Below, one piece after another: positions 18,712-28,790 of a stretch of 58,187 nt of DNA. Origin of the DNA: Chelativorans sp. J32 (GTDB lineage: Bacteria > Pseudomonadota > Alphaproteobacteria > Rhizobiales > Rhizobiaceae); NCBI RefSeq assembly GCF_000518985.1, contig NZ_JAEQ01000025.1:1-58187 (forward strand), read 5' to 3'. Positions within the stretch are counted from its first letter, which is position 1. Each line of letters opens with the position of its first letter. The notes beneath the pieces were generated by a model. It was given only the letters and a program-made list of their open reading frames with translations, ran no database searches and was not told the origin of the DNA. A program made the translations under genes and the position numbers.

Positions 18712-19338
18712 CTATATGCACGGCGCTGGAAGCGAGACCGCTCCTTCACGCCGACGATAGACGTGATCGACCAGTCCCCACTCCCGGGCATCCTCTGCGG
18801 TCATGAAGAAGTCGCGGTCGAGCGTACGCTCCACCTCTTCCTCGGTGCGGCCGCAGTGTTCGGCGTAGAGGCGGATCATCCTGCGCTTCAGCCTCATGAC
18901 ATTCTGCGCATGGCGTTCAATATCGGACGCCTGCCCCTGAAAGCCGCCCAAAGGTTGATGCAGGATGATGCTGGCGTTCGGAAGCGCGACGCGCATGCCA
19001 CGTTCGCCCGCCATCAGCAGGAACGATCCCATGGAGGCCGCGGTGCCAAGGCAAAGCGTGGCGACGGGGCATTTGATGAACTGCATCGTGTCGTAAATCG
19101 CAAACCCGCTGGAGACCACGCCGCCCGGCGAGTTGATGTAGAACGCGATTTCTTTTTTCGGGTTCTCGGCTTCCAGATGCAGCATCTGCGCGCAGATGAG
19201 CGCAGCTGAGTTGTCGTCCACCTGGCCGTTCAGGAAGATGATGCGCTCGCGTAGAAGCCGCGAAAAAATGTCGAAGGCGCGTTCTCCACGCGCTGATTGC
19301 TCGACAACCATGGGCACGAGATTCATCATGTCGCGCAT
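18712..19338 (-). CDS. clpP: ATP-dependent Clp protease proteolytic subunit (ClpP paralogue)
   Basis: Serine protease of the ClpP family, 208 residues. The catalytic Ser is in [11 protein letters not shown], His in ILHQPLGG, and Asp in the [11 protein letters not shown] segment. GGAGG lies seven bases before ATG 19338. There is no clpX, tig or lon beside it, so this is probably the additional, stand-alone ClpP that rhizobia carry besides the clpP-clpX locus (inference). The C terminus (SLPAPCI) is short. Confidence 0.88.
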   Translation of the reverse strand: MRDMMNLVPMVVEQSARGERAFDIFSRLLRERIIFLNGQVDDNSAALICAQMLHLEAENPKKEIAFYINSPGGVVSSGFAIYDTMQFIKCPVATLCLGTAASMGSFLLMAGERGMRVALPNASIILHQPLGGFQGQASDIERHAQNVMRLKRRMIRLYAEHCGRTEEEVERTLDRDFFMTAEDAREWGLVDHVYRRREGAVSLPAPCI

Positions 19339-19431
19339 GGCGCAACCTCCTTGCTTCCAGTTTGGACGTTGGGAGCGAATGGGGCAGGGCGACCGGACGC
19401 GTCCCGATCCCTAGTCCCGTTCGCTATTTCT

Positions 19432-19806
19432 TCACCCCGCCATCGCCAGCGGTTGGCGGTTCGTGTTTGCCGCCATGGCATGAATTCCGCTTGCCACCGG
19501 CCCGTGCGTCAGACGAAACCAGGTGCGCCCGGCCGGCAGCCGCTCGAGTTCGACCGTGACCAGGGAGGGCGCGTCAGGGTGGTCAGGATCATGCCAAGCG
19601 TAGCTGACACGGCTATAAGGTTTGGCTTCTAGAAGCCTGTAGTTACGACACTCCGGCGCTTGCACGGCTTCATCTGAAGGGCTGGCGTCCAGCCAGTCGG
19701 ACAGGAACGCCTCTTCCGTGAGCGCCCGCCACAGCTTTTCGGGCGTAGTCTCCATTTCGCATTCCACGACGACCTCGTCCCGCTTCGTATCCACGCTGAG
19801 CGTCAT
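19432..19806 (-). CDS. SRPBCC (AHSA1-like) domain protein, partner of ArsR
   Basis: A 124-residue single-domain START/AHSA1-fold protein: DEVVVECEMETTPEKLWRAL near the start, then SDWLDASP and a C-terminal helix. Its ATG overlaps the ArsR stop by four bases (ATGA), the common arsR-SRPBCC pair in alphaproteobacteria. The domain has a hydrophobic ligand cavity in relatives; the ligand here is unknown. The open frame extends far upstream through arsR but is not used. Confidence 0.82.
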   Translation of the reverse strand: MTLSVDTKRDEVVVECEMETTPEKLWRALTEEAFLSDWLDASPSDEAVQAPECRNYRLLEAKPYSRVSYAWHDPDHPDAPSLVTVELERLPAGRTWFRLTHGPVASGIHAMAANTNRQPLAMAG

Positions 19807-20117
19807 TGGTCCATCTCCTTCAGAAGCGTTTTCAGCCTTTCGACGCGGGCCGGCCAGTAGGCGCGATAACGGCTGAGCCAGTCGAACACGGGCGCGAGCC
19901 CGTCCGGTGCCAGGCTGTAATGCACATGGCGGCCATGCTTCTTTTCCGCGATCAGACCAGCGCTCCGCAACACCGCGACATGCTGCGAAACAGCCGGCTG
20001 CGAGATACCGAGGCCCTCCCGCAGTTCCGTCGCATTCTTCTCGCCCTCGAGCAGCCGCTCCAGGACAGCTCGCCTGGTCGGGTCTGCAAGTGCGCGAAAG
20101 ACGTCCGACTCGTTCAT
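19803..20117 (-). CDS. ArsR/SmtB-family transcriptional regulator (autorepressor type)
   Basis: A 104-residue winged-helix protein: FRALADPTRRAVLERLLEGE, recognition-helix region LGISQPAVSQHVAVLRSAGL, and wing KHGRHVHYSLAP. There is no Cys/His metal site (no CVC motif), placing it with the non-metal SdpR-like group. A perfect inverted repeat immediately upstream (20124-20143) is a likely operator. It overlaps the SRPBCC gene it probably controls. Confidence 0.87.
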   Translation of the reverse strand: MNESDVFRALADPTRRAVLERLLEGEKNATELREGLGISQPAVSQHVAVLRSAGLIAEKKHGRHVHYSLAPDGLAPVFDWLSRYRAYWPARVERLKTLLKEMDQ

Positions 20118-20123
20118 GAAGAT

Positions 20124-20143
20124 AGATAAGCATAGACTTATCT
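20124..20143 (-). promoter_or_regulatory. putative ArsR operator (inverted repeat)
   Basis: AGATAAG, six bases, CTTATCT: a perfect seven-base inverted repeat that starts seven bases upstream of the arsR ATG. The AT-rich symmetric form fits an ArsR-family dimer site. Its position means binding would block the promoter or the very short leader. Binding is inferred. Confidence 0.55.
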
Positions 20144-20289
20144 GTCATGCAAGCAGTGTTGCGCCAGCAGGGAAAAGAAGGTGTGGCAGCGGCGCTGCGC
20201 CTTGCCTCCTGCGGATGGGTGCATAGGATGCGACGTCTGCCCGAATCCGGCATGGGCTTAGCGTTCCGGCGCTCTCCAACAAGAAACCG

Positions 20290-21534
20290 ATGTCCTTTTT
20301 CAATTTCCTCCGCGAAAATGCCCGCTGGCTCGCCGGCGGTTTCCTGCTCACCTTCTTCTCCTCCTTCGGCCAGACATTCTTTATTTCCATTTCCGCCGGC
20401 CACATCAGGGAAGAATACGACCTTTCCCATGGCGCATTCGGCATGATCTACATGCTGGCGACGCTTGCCAGCGCATTCACGCTCACAAAATTCGGGCAGA
20501 TCGTCGACCGCTATTCTCCGAAAACCGTAACCCTGATCACTGTGCCGATGCTGGCGCTTGCCTGCATTTCGATGGCCCTATCCCAATCGGTGATTCTGCT
20601 TTGCCTGACGATCTATCTCCTGCGGCTTTTCGGCCAGGGGATGATGACGCAGAATGCATTCACCGCGATGGGGCGCTGGTTCTCCGCCCAGCGCGGGCGC
20701 GCGGTCTCCATCGTCACGCTCGGGCACAATGGGGGCGAGGCCACACTTCCGCTCATTTTCGTGGCGCTTGCCGCACTGGTCGGCTGGCGCAACGGCTGGC
20801 TCATATCCGCTGGTTTCCTCCTGCTGATCGCACTGCCGGCCATCTCCTCGCTCATGGCGGTGGAGCGCACGCCGAGGGCGAGCGATCCTGCCGCCCGCGT
20901 GACGACAGGACGCGATTGGACGCGTGCCGAGGTGGTGCGCGATCCGCTGTTCTACATCTTGCTGCTCGGTGTCATGGCGCCTGGATTCATCGGCACGACA
21001 ATCGCCTTTCATCAGGTGTACTTGGTGGAACTTAGGGGCTGGTCATTGGAAGTCTTCGCATCGGCCTTCACCGTCTCTGCGAGTATGACGGTGATCTTTG
21101 CGCTCGTTTCGGGCCAGCTGATCGACCGCTTCTCCGCCGTGGCGATGCTGCCTGCTTTCCTCCTGCCCCTGGCTGTCGCTTGCTTCGTGCTCGCATCCTT
21201 TGATGCGCAATGGAGCGTGTTCGTCTTCATGGGCCTGCTCGGCATGTCCAACGGGTTTTCGTCCACGCTTTTGGGGGCTCTTTGGCCGGAGATCTATGGG
21301 ATTCGTCATCTTGGCGCGGTACGGGCTCTGATCGTTGCGATCCTGGTGTTTGCCACTGGCGCGGCGCCGGGTCTGACGGGGTACCTGATCGATATCGGCG
21401 TATCCTACCCGCTGCAAATCGCGGCCATGGGTGTTTATTGCATAGGGGCGGCCATCCTCATGCTGATGGTCTCCCGCCGGCTCCAGGCACGGTCCTTGCA
21501 AATGGCCGAGGTGTCGGCTACCTCCGCGCCATGA
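20290..21534 (+). CDS. MFS transporter (12 membrane segments)
   Basis: A 414-residue inner-membrane carrier. Twelve hydrophobic segments are visible, with a loop after segment 2 reading [13 protein letters not shown], the MFS motif A region, and a central polar loop around [18 protein letters not shown]. The substrate is not readable. The stop overlaps the gltX start by four bases (ATGA), so the two genes are coupled, although no functional link is obvious. Confidence 0.83.
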   Translation: MSFFNFLRENARWLAGGFLLTFFSSFGQTFFISISAGHIREEYDLSHGAFGMIYMLATLASAFTLTKFGQIVDRYSPKTVTLITVPMLALACISMALSQSVILLCLTIYLLRLFGQGMMTQNAFTAMGRWFSAQRGRAVSIVTLGHNGGEATLPLIFVALAALVGWRNGWLISAGFLLLIALPAISSLMAVERTPRASDPAARVTTGRDWTRAEVVRDPLFYILLLGVMAPGFIGTTIAFHQVYLVELRGWSLEVFASAFTVSASMTVIFALVSGQLIDRFSAVAMLPAFLLPLAVACFVLASFDAQWSVFVFMGLLGMSNGFSSTLLGALWPEIYGIRHLGAVRALIVAILVFATGAAPGLTGYLIDIGVSYPLQIAAMGVYCIGAAILMLMVSRRLQARSLQMAEVSATSAP

Positions 21535-22901
21535 CCGTAACAGTTCGCTTCGCACCGTCACCGACGGGGCAGATTCATATCGGCAACGCCCGCACGGCGC
21601 TGTTCAACTGGTTGTTCGCCAAGAAGGCGGGCGGTTCTTTCGTGCTGCGCTTCGACGACACGGATGTCGAACGCTCCCGCCGGGAATATGCCGATCAAAT
21701 CGAGGTCGATCTGGGTTGGCTCGGGATCGAGCCCGATGTGACGGTGCGGCAGTCCGATCGGTTTGCGCTTTACAATCGCGCGGTCGAGAAGCTCAAAGAG
21801 GCGGGACGTCTCTATCCCTGCTACGAGACCGCAGAGGAACTGGAACTGCGCCGGAAGATCAGGCTCTCGCGCCGGCTGCCGCCGATCTATGGCCGTGAAG
21901 CGCTGCGGCTTTCGGACGAGCAGAAAGCGGCCTATGAGGCGGAAGGCCGAAAGCCGCACTGGCGCTTTCTCCTGCCCAATTTCGAGAGCGATCCTTTTAC
22001 GACCAGGCGCACCGAGATCCATTGGGATGATATCATCCGCGGCTCCCAGACCGTCGATCTCGCTTCCATGTCAGACCCGGTTCTGGTCAGGGAAGACGGA
22101 ACCTTCCTCTATACGCTGCCTTCCGTGGTGGACGATATCGACCTTGGCATCACCCATGTCATCCGCGGCGACGACCACGTGACCAACACCGGCGCGCAGA
22201 TCGCGATTTTTGAAGCGCTGGGTGCAAAAGCGCCAGGCTTTGGCCATCACAACCTGCTTACAACCGTCACGGGCGAGGGCCTTTCCAAGCGCACCGGGGC
22301 GCTCTCGATCGCCAGCCTCCGCGAAGCGGGCGTGGAGCCAATGGCGGTCGCATCGCTCGCCGTGCTCATCGGCACGTCGGAAGCGGTGTCGGCCTATCGC
22401 GACATGGATGAGCTTGCAGCCCATTTCGACCCGGCGTCGAGTTCCAAATCCTCGGCAAAATTCGATCCTGCGGAGCTTGAGGCGCTCAGCCGTTCGCTCA
22501 TCCAGGCAATGCCGTTCGAACAGGTCGCTCCCCGTCTTGAAGCGATGGGTGTCGAGGGACTTTTAGCTCAGCCGTTCTGGAATGCGGTGCGCGGCAATAT
22601 CGAGAAGCTCCAGGATACGGCCGGCTGGTGGCGCATCGTGACCGAAGGTCCGGAACAGGCCGAGTTTTCCGATGAGGATCGCATGTTCCTGCGCGATGCC
22701 TTCGATCTCCTTCCGCCCGAACCGTGGAACCACGAAACGTGGCGCATCTGGACCGAGAAGGTAAAAGAACGGACCGGTCGCAAGGGGAAGGCCCTCTTCA
22801 AGCCCTTGCGACTGGCGCTTACCGGGCGCGATTCCGGCCCGGAGCTCGCAGATCTATTGCCTCTTCTGGGTCGGGAAGGAACTTTGGGCCGACGACCCTG
22901 A
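21531..22901 (+). CDS. gltX: glutamyl-tRNA synthetase
   Basis: Class I aminoacyl-tRNA synthetase, 456 residues. The HIGH-type motif is in [13 protein letters not shown] and the KMSKS-type motif is GLSKRTG. The full C-terminal anticodon-binding domain is present, ruling out the short Glu-Q tRNA(Asp) enzyme. The chosen ATG overlaps the MFS stop; the frame is open upstream but that part is inside the MFS gene. The last 83 bases overlap, antisense, the 3' end of the convergent small secreted protein gene. Confidence 0.93.
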   Translation: MTVTVRFAPSPTGQIHIGNARTALFNWLFAKKAGGSFVLRFDDTDVERSRREYADQIEVDLGWLGIEPDVTVRQSDRFALYNRAVEKLKEAGRLYPCYETAEELELRRKIRLSRRLPPIYGREALRLSDEQKAAYEAEGRKPHWRFLLPNFESDPFTTRRTEIHWDDIIRGSQTVDLASMSDPVLVREDGTFLYTLPSVVDDIDLGITHVIRGDDHVTNTGAQIAIFEALGAKAPGFGHHNLLTTVTGEGLSKRTGALSIASLREAGVEPMAVASLAVLIGTSEAVSAYRDMDELAAHFDPASSSKSSAKFDPAELEALSRSLIQAMPFEQVAPRLEAMGVEGLLAQPFWNAVRGNIEKLQDTAGWWRIVTEGPEQAEFSDEDRMFLRDAFDLLPPEPWNHETWRIWTEKVKERTGRKGKALFKPLRLALTGRDSGPELADLLPLLGREGTLGRRP

Positions 22902-23184
22902 CATTCTTCTCTGCCTCGGTCATCGGTCGGGCAGCAGCTTCGTGGGTGCGGGCCGGTTCCGGTACAATTGCGTTTACAGGCGGAATTTCCTGGATGGAAG
23001 GAAATGCTTCCGGCGCCTGGATGGAAGAGGTTTTCTCGGCGTCGGGCGCCCCATTGTCGGTTCCACCGCCGATGACGACATAACCGGCGGTTTGAGCCGC
23101 AGCGCCGCCGCTTGCTGCCAAGAGCACCGTACCTGAAAGGATCACCAGGCGAGCGCCCGCCCGCCATCTTTCCGAGAGACGCAT
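22819..23184 (-). CDS. small secreted Pro-rich protein of unknown function
   Basis: GCGGAG stands six bases before ATG 23184. The 121-residue product has a signal peptide (hydrophobic core [18 protein letters not shown]) and a mature part rich in Pro, Glu and Ala with no recognisable fold. Its last 27 codons lie antisense to the end of gltX; such a convergent coding overlap is unusual, and the true stop could be affected by an error. Moderately supported. Confidence 0.55.
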   Translation of the reverse strand: MRLSERWRAGARLVILSGTVLLAASGGAAAQTAGYVVIGGGTDNGAPDAEKTSSIQAPEAFPSIQEIPPVNAIVPEPARTHEAAARPMTEAEKNVRVVGPKFLPDPEEAIDLRAPGRNRAR

Positions 23185-23356
23185 TACACACTCCGCCAAA
23201 CGCCGTCTGCGGCTCGTTCAAGCGACCGCAGTTACGAGCCAGAGCGTATCAAGCCAGTCTTAATCCCGCGTTACGTCGGGCAGGCTCGGGGACGAGCAGG
23301 GAACGGTGCGCGTTACCGAACTGCGTATCTCGCGAAACCGATTCCGGTCCTCGGCG

Positions 23357-25669
23357 CTAACCCGGCAGGTGCAGCTGACGGTTCTGGCTCTGAAGAACCT
23401 CGACGGCCGCAAGCGCGGTCATGTTGACGATGCCGCGCGAGGTGACGGAAGGCGTAAGGATATGAGCCGGCCGAGCCATTCCGAGCAGGATTGGCCCGAC
23501 ATGGAGCGCATCCGTCATCGCCTTTACCGTGGTAAGCGTGATGTTGGCGGCATCGAGGTTCGGGAACACCAGCAGGTTTGCTTCGCCTTTCAGCAGTGCG
23601 TGCGGATAGACACGCTGGCGCAACTCCTCGGAAAGCGCGGCATCGCCATGCATCTCGCCGTCCGCGATGAGGTCCGGTGCGATGCGATGCAGAATACCGA
23701 CGGCCTCGCGCATCTTCAAAGCACTTGCGGAGTCGCGCGAGCCGAAATCCGAATGCGAGAGGAGTGCTGCCTTTGGTTCGATGCCGAAACGGCGGATCTC
23801 CTCCGCCGCGAGCACTGTCATCTCCGCTATTTCCTCCGCGGATGGATCGAGCGTCACATAGGTATCGGTGAAGAACATCACGCCCTGCTGCGTGATGAGC
23901 AGCGACAGTGCTGAAATATCCCGCACTCCCTCCCGACGGCCGATGATCGCATCCACGTAACGCAGATGCCGCTCGAAGCGGCCTTCGAGACCACAGATCA
24001 TGCCATCAGCCTCGCCGCGCATCATGGCAAGAGCGGCGATGACGGTGGTGTTCGTCCGCACGAGCGTGCGCGCCACCTCAGTCGTCACACCGCGCCGGCC
24101 CGCGATGCGGATCAGGAGATCCACATAGTCGCGGTAGCGCGGATCGTCCTCCGGATTGATGATCTCGAAATCGATGCCGGGCCTGATCTTCAGGCCGTAT
24201 CGCTTCAGGCGTACCTCGACCACATGCGGGCGGCCGATGATGATGGGCTGCGCAAGCCCTTCCTCCAGCACAACCTGCGCGGCGCGCAGCACCCGCTCGT
24301 CTTCACCATCCGCATAGATGACGCGCTTACGCCCGGCCTGCTTGGCGGCAGAGAAGACCGGCTTCATCACCAGGCCGGTGCGGAAGACGAATCGGTTCAG
24401 CCGATCAAGATAGGCGTCCATGTCCTCGATCGGGCGCGTCGCGGCGCCCGAATCCATTGCCGCCTTGGCGACCGCGGGCGCGATCCTGAGAATCAGCCGT
24501 GGATCGAAAGGCGAGGGGATGAGGAAATCCGGTCCGAAGACAGGCGTCTCACCGGAATAGGCGCGGGCGGCGACTTCCGAAGGCTCCTCACGGGCAAGCG
24601 CGGCGATGGCACGCACCGCCGCAAGCTTCATCTCTTCGTTGATCGCCGTGGCGCCGACATCGAGCGCGCCGCGGAAGATATAGGGAAAGCACAGGACGTT
24701 GTTGACCTGGTTCGGAAAATCTGATCGTCCCGTGCAGATCATGGCGTCGGGCCGCGCCTTGCGTGCCTCCTCCGGCATGATCTCCGGATTTGGGTTGGCG
24801 AGCGCCAGGATCAACGGCCGATCGGCCATCTCCTTGAGCATTTCCGGCTTCAGAACGCCGCCGACCGAAAGGCCAAGAAACACATCCGCCCCGCCAATCA
24901 CGTCTGTCAGCTCCCTGGCGTTCGTGTCCTTGAGATAGGGCTCCTTCCAGCGGTCCATCTCCTCAACACGCCCGCGATAAGCGACGCCATACCGGTCCGT
25001 GATCCAGATATTCTCCGTCTTTGCGCCCAGCGAGACGAGCAGGTTCAAGCAGGCGAGCGCCGCGGCGCCCGCACCGGAGGTCACGATCTTGGCAGAGGCG
25101 ATGTCCTTGCCCGCAAGCTCCAAGCCGTTCAGGACCGCTGCCGCCACGATGATCGCCGTTCCGTGCTGGTCGTCATGGAAGACAGGGATCTTCATGCGCG
25201 CCTTGAGGCGCTCCTCGACCTCAAAGCATTCCGGCGCCTTGATGTCTTCAAGGTTGATGCCGCCGAAGGTGGGCTCCAGCGCGGCGATGGTCTCCACCAT
25301 GCGGTCGACATCGGGCGCGTCGATCTCGATGTCGAAAACATTGATGCCAGCGAATTTCTTGAAGAGGACAGCTTTCCCCTCCATCACCGGCTTCGAGGCG
25401 AGCGGACCGATATCGCCAAGGCCGAGGACTGCGGTTCCGTTCGACACCACGCCGACCAGATTGGCGCGAGAAGTGTAGTCGGCGGCAAGGGCCGGATCCT
25501 CCTGGATCGCCAGGCACGGCGCGGCCACGCCTGGAGAATAGGCAAGCGCCAGGTCGCGCTGGTTGCCGAGCGGCTTCGTCGGCTGGATCTCCAGCTTGCC
25601 CGGTACGGGGTGACGATGGAAGAAAAGGGCAGCCTCATCCAGATCCGAACGTGTCTTCTTCGCGGCCAT
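23357..25669 (-). CDS. maeB: NADP-dependent malic enzyme with C-terminal phosphotransacetylase-like domain
   Basis: Converts malate to pyruvate with NADPH formation; in rhizobia this long form is the MaeB/TME type. Residues 1-430 are the malic enzyme: [14 protein letters not shown], the metal site in [12 protein letters not shown], and the NAD(P) fold [16 protein letters not shown]. Residues from about 440 to 770 match phosphotransacetylase but without acetyl-transfer activity in studied homologues, where the domain is regulatory (acetyl-CoA). The length of 770 is normal. Confidence 0.93.
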   Translation of the reverse strand: MAAKKTRSDLDEAALFFHRHPVPGKLEIQPTKPLGNQRDLALAYSPGVAAPCLAIQEDPALAADYTSRANLVGVVSNGTAVLGLGDIGPLASKPVMEGKAVLFKKFAGINVFDIEIDAPDVDRMVETIAALEPTFGGINLEDIKAPECFEVEERLKARMKIPVFHDDQHGTAIIVAAAVLNGLELAGKDIASAKIVTSGAGAAALACLNLLVSLGAKTENIWITDRYGVAYRGRVEEMDRWKEPYLKDTNARELTDVIGGADVFLGLSVGGVLKPEMLKEMADRPLILALANPNPEIMPEEARKARPDAMICTGRSDFPNQVNNVLCFPYIFRGALDVGATAINEEMKLAAVRAIAALAREEPSEVAARAYSGETPVFGPDFLIPSPFDPRLILRIAPAVAKAAMDSGAATRPIEDMDAYLDRLNRFVFRTGLVMKPVFSAAKQAGRKRVIYADGEDERVLRAAQVVLEEGLAQPIIIGRPHVVEVRLKRYGLKIRPGIDFEIINPEDDPRYRDYVDLLIRIAGRRGVTTEVARTLVRTNTTVIAALAMMRGEADGMICGLEGRFERHLRYVDAIIGRREGVRDISALSLLITQQGVMFFTDTYVTLDPSAEEIAEMTVLAAEEIRRFGIEPKAALLSHSDFGSRDSASALKMREAVGILHRIAPDLIADGEMHGDAALSEELRQRVYPHALLKGEANLLVFPNLDAANITLTTVKAMTDALHVGPILLGMARPAHILTPSVTSRGIVNMTALAAVEVLQSQNRQLHLPG

Positions 25670-25719
25670 GGCCTATTCGGCTGTCGCCCCTCTTCTTACA
25701 GAAAACATGTGGGATTCAA

Positions 25720-26562
25720 TCAGCGTGCGATGACGCGCTGGCGCTGCTCGCCCAGGCCCGTAACGCCAAGAAGCATTTCGTCCCCGGCCTTCAGGTAGAC
25801 CTGCGGCTTCTTGCCCATGCCGACGCCCGGCGGTGTGCCGGTGGTGATCACGTCGCCCGGCTCGAGCACCATGAAGCGCGAAAGGTATGAGATGATCTCA
25901 GCGACCGAGAAGATCATCGTGCTCGTGCTTCCGGTCTGCATGCGCTCGCCGTTCACGTCCAGGAACATGTCGAGGTTCTGCGGATCGGAAATCTCGTCGG
26001 ATGTCACGATCCAGGGGCCGAGAGGTCCGAAGGTCGGCGCGCTCTTACCCTTGATCCACTGGCCGCCGCGCTCGGCCTGATATTCGCGCTCGGAAACGTC
26101 GTTGCACACGGCGTAGCCGAACACGCGCGAAAGCGCTTCCTCTTCGGAGACGTAGTCGCAGCGCTCGCCGATGATGACGGCAAGCTCGACCTCCCAGTCG
26201 CCCTTCTGAGAGCCCTTTGGCAGCACGACATCGTCATTCGGCCCGGAAAGGCAGCTGGGCGCCTTGGAAAACACCACGGGTTCGCTGGGCACAGGTTGGC
26301 CGGACTCGGCCGCATGGTCTGCATAATTGAGGCCGATGGCGATGAAATGGCCGGTGCGAGCGATCGGAGCTCCGATACGTGTCACCTGAGGCACCGTGGG
26401 CAGCGAGCCGATATCGGCGGAGGCGAGAATGCGCAGGAGCGCCGGTGAAATGGTTGACGGGGTATAGTCAGCCACAAGGGAAGATACGTCCCGAATGGTC
26501 CCGTCGGTATGAAGAACGGCCGGCTTCTCCGAACCTTTGTTGCCAAAACGCAAAAGTTTCAA
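25720..26562 (-). CDS. fumarylacetoacetate hydrolase (FAH) family protein
   Basis: A 280-residue FAH-fold enzyme. The family core GHFIAIGLNYADHAAESG, the metal-binding Glu residues in DWEVELAVIIG, and GDVITTGTPPGVGMG are intact. Members cleave C-C bonds in, or isomerise, small diketo acids in aromatic and sugar-acid catabolism, or act as acylpyruvases; the substrate is not determined here. The SDR gene (26612-27391) lies just upstream on the same strand; its stop precedes this start by 49 bases, so the two may share a transcript. Confidence 0.86.
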   Translation of the reverse strand: MKLLRFGNKGSEKPAVLHTDGTIRDVSSLVADYTPSTISPALLRILASADIGSLPTVPQVTRIGAPIARTGHFIAIGLNYADHAAESGQPVPSEPVVFSKAPSCLSGPNDDVVLPKGSQKGDWEVELAVIIGERCDYVSEEEALSRVFGYAVCNDVSEREYQAERGGQWIKGKSAPTFGPLGPWIVTSDEISDPQNLDMFLDVNGERMQTGSTSTMIFSVAEIISYLSRFMVLEPGDVITTGTPPGVGMGKKPQVYLKAGDEMLLGVTGLGEQRQRVIAR

Positions 26563-26611
26563 TCATCCCTCCATCAATCACCGATTCGCCGCCGAAGCGG
26601 AGGACAGTTTA

Positions 26612-27391
26612 TCAGAATGCACTCGGGAACAAGCCGCCGTCGAGCCGGATGTTTTGGCCCGTCAGGTAGCCCGCATGGATAGAGCACAGGAAGGCACAGA
26701 CCTGCCCGAACTCCTCAGGCGTGCCGAAGCGGCCGGCAGGCACTTCCGATGCCTGACGCTGCGCCTGTTCTTCGAAAGAGCGGCCGGCCTTTTCGGCAGC
26801 GTGCCTGATGTTGCTGTTGAGCCGGTCTGTCCCGAATTTCCCCGGCAGCAGATTGTTGATCGTAACGCCCTTGTTCGCCACCTTGCGAGAAACGCCGGCC
26901 AGAAACGCCGTCAAGCCGGCGCGGGCGCCAGAGGAAAGATCGAGCCCGGAAATAGGCATATAGACCGACAGAGACGTGATGTTGACGATACGCCCAAAGC
27001 CGCGTTCCGTCATGCCGGGCAGCGCAGCCTGGATCAGCTCCAGCGGCGTGACCATGTTCTGGGTTACGCCTTTCAGCAGCTCTTCCCGCGACAATGCCTG
27101 AAAATCCTTCAGCGGCGGACCAGCATTGTTGTTGACGAGAATGTCGGGCGCGGGACAGGCGGCCAGCAGGGCCTTCTGCCCCTCGTAGGTCGAGACATCC
27201 GCCGCAACCTCGGCCACTGAGACGCCGAACCGGTCCCGGATCTCCTGTGCCGTCTCCTGCAGCGTCTGCGGATCGCGGCCGTTGACGACCAGATTGCAAC
27301 CCGCTTCCGCCAATGCCATCGCGCAACCGCGGCCAAGGCCTCTGCTCGATGCGCACACGATAGCATTCTTACCCGCGATACCCAGATCCAT
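26612..27391 (-). CDS. SDR-like protein with atypical catalytic residues (SxxxR instead of YxxxK)
   Basis: Rossmann-fold SDR of 259 residues: cofactor region NAIVCASSRGLGRGCAMALA and NNNAGPP. At the catalytic position the sequence reads ITSLSVYMPISGLDLSSGAR: thirteen residues after the Ser the expected YxxxK is SxxxR. Relatives with LS-x-x-x-R at this place form a separate SDR branch with uncertain activity. ATG 27391 was chosen as the start of the fold; upstream codons look non-coding. Possibly co-transcribed with the FAH gene downstream. Confidence 0.82.
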   Translation of the reverse strand: MDLGIAGKNAIVCASSRGLGRGCAMALAEAGCNLVVNGRDPQTLQETAQEIRDRFGVSVAEVAADVSTYEGQKALLAACPAPDILVNNNAGPPLKDFQALSREELLKGVTQNMVTPLELIQAALPGMTERGFGRIVNITSLSVYMPISGLDLSSGARAGLTAFLAGVSRKVANKGVTINNLLPGKFGTDRLNSNIRHAAEKAGRSFEEQAQRQASEVPAGRFGTPEEFGQVCAFLCSIHAGYLTGQNIRLDGGLFPSAF

Positions 27392-27510
27392 TGAGCTGTT
27401 CCCGCATTGCCTTCCATGATCGTCTACTCCCGGGAGTCCGGCATGGCAACCGTCACATGCCTGTGACATGAATCGGGGCATAGGGAACGCGACGAAAAGC
27501 TGGAATTGCT

Positions 27511-28332
27511 ATGCTCCCGATCGCGCCACGCTCATTTCGAACGATCTTCCTGTCAGACATCCATCTGGGGTCCAGGCCGGCAAAGGCGAAGTTCCTCATC
27601 GATTTTCTGCGCCATCACGATGCGGAAACGATTTACCTCGTCGGTGACATCGTGGACGGATGGCGGCTGAAGCGCTCATGGCATTGGCCGCAGGACCACA
27701 ACGACGTGGTGCAGAAGCTTCTGCGCAAAGCGCGTAAGGGAACCAGGATCTTCTACATCGCAGGCAATCACGACGAATTCCTGCGCGCTTTCGAAGGCAT
27801 TCATTTCGGCGGCATCGCCGTGGCGGACAGGGTCATCCATGATGGCGCTGACGGGCGGCGCTTTCTCGTCATCCATGGCGACCAGTTCGACGCCGTCGTT
27901 CACAATGTCCGCTGGCTGGCTTACCTGGGGGACCGCGCCTATGACGCGGCCATCGTGGTGAACCGGGTGGTCGCGGCTTTCCGCCGCCTCACCGGCCAAC
28001 CTTACTGGTCCTTCTCGTCCTGGGCGAAGGTGAAGGTAAAGAAGGCGGTAAAATTCATCAGTTCATTCCAGGATGTGCTTGCCCAGGAAGCCCTCCGATC
28101 CGAGGTGGATGGGGTGATCTGCGGCCACATTCACCACGCCGCGATCGAGCGGATCCGCGGCGTCCAATACATGAATGCGGGTGATTGGGTGGAAAGCTGC
28201 ACGGCGCTGGTGGAGGACTTCGACGGCAATTTCGAGATCATCACCTGGGCGAAAATCGAAGCTGCGAAAATGACTGCAACTGGTCGGCCTGCGCGCGCGC
28301 CGCTCAAGGAAGAGGTCCCTGAGGCTGCCTGA
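27511..28332 (+). CDS. LpxH-like metallophosphoesterase (UDP-2,3-diacylglucosamine diphosphatase family)
   Basis: Calcineurin-like phosphoesterase of 273 residues with all five metal motifs: FLSDIHLG, GDIVDGW, AGNHDE, VIHGDQFD and CGHIHHA. The fold and motif spacing match the LpxH-like family annotated in rhizobia. Many alphaproteobacteria use the unrelated LpxI for lipid A synthesis, so the role in lipid A is uncertain. A hydrophilic tail of about 30 residues follows the catalytic domain. Confidence 0.82.
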   Translation: MLPIAPRSFRTIFLSDIHLGSRPAKAKFLIDFLRHHDAETIYLVGDIVDGWRLKRSWHWPQDHNDVVQKLLRKARKGTRIFYIAGNHDEFLRAFEGIHFGGIAVADRVIHDGADGRRFLVIHGDQFDAVVHNVRWLAYLGDRAYDAAIVVNRVVAAFRRLTGQPYWSFSSWAKVKVKKAVKFISSFQDVLAQEALRSEVDGVICGHIHHAAIERIRGVQYMNAGDWVESCTALVEDFDGNFEIITWAKIEAAKMTATGRPARAPLKEEVPEAA

Positions 28333-28346
28333 GCGGCGATGCCCCC

Positions 28347-28685
28347 TCATGGCGTCCGTGGGGCGAAGAGAATAATCAACGCGGCAAAAATCGCGATCGC
28401 TCCGCCCGATATGTCCCATAGATCCGGTTTTTGCCCCTCGGCAAGCCAGAGCCAGAGAAGCGAAGCGGTGATGTAGATCCCTCCATAGGCGGCATAAGCC
28501 CGACCCGCGTGATCGCTCGGCAAAAGCGTCAGAAAATAGGCGAACAGCAGGAGCGAAACGGCGCCCGGAGCGATCCAAAGGATCGATTTGCCTTGCCGGA
28601 GCCAGGCCCAGAAAGCAAAACATCCGGCGATCTCCGCAAGGGCGGCTGCGATGAAGATGAAGGCCGTGCTGATGGTGGCGGGCAT
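28347..28685 (-). CDS. YnfA/UPF0060 family membrane protein
   Basis: A 112-residue protein with four predicted membrane helices and the family features [18 protein letters not shown] near the N terminus and [19 protein letters not shown] in the third helix. It resembles small multidrug-resistance-type transporters in size; function is unproven. It is convergent with the phosphoesterase gene, with only 14 bases between the stops. Confidence 0.87.
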   Translation of the reverse strand: MPATISTAFIFIAAALAEIAGCFAFWAWLRQGKSILWIAPGAVSLLLFAYFLTLLPSDHAGRAYAAYGGIYITASLLWLWLAEGQKPDLWDISGGAIAIFAALIILFAPRTP

Positions 28686-28790
28686 TTCAGGTGTTCCGGA
28701 TCTGGAAAAAAGTGCGAGGTTCAGGGCCGTGGGGTGGGGCTATGGCGTTTCACTTGGAGGTTAGCCTCATCGCTGCCCGACCTGAAATGC
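28682..28790. repeat. 11-base inverted repeat flanking the ynfA leader
   Basis: GCATTTCAGGT (28682-28692) overlaps the ynfA start codon, and its exact reverse complement ACCTGAAATGC lies at 28780-28790. The two arms are 87 bases apart. It could be a long-range hairpin, a regulatory pair, or the remnant of a small mobile element. The rest of the 28686-28874 gap holds no gene. Confidence 0.4.

Noticed and set aside
22568-23221. Arg/Gly-rich minus-strand frame of 217 codons over the end of gltX
   Set aside because: Out of frame with the better-supported secreted protein and made of Arg/Ser/Gly-rich shadow sequence.
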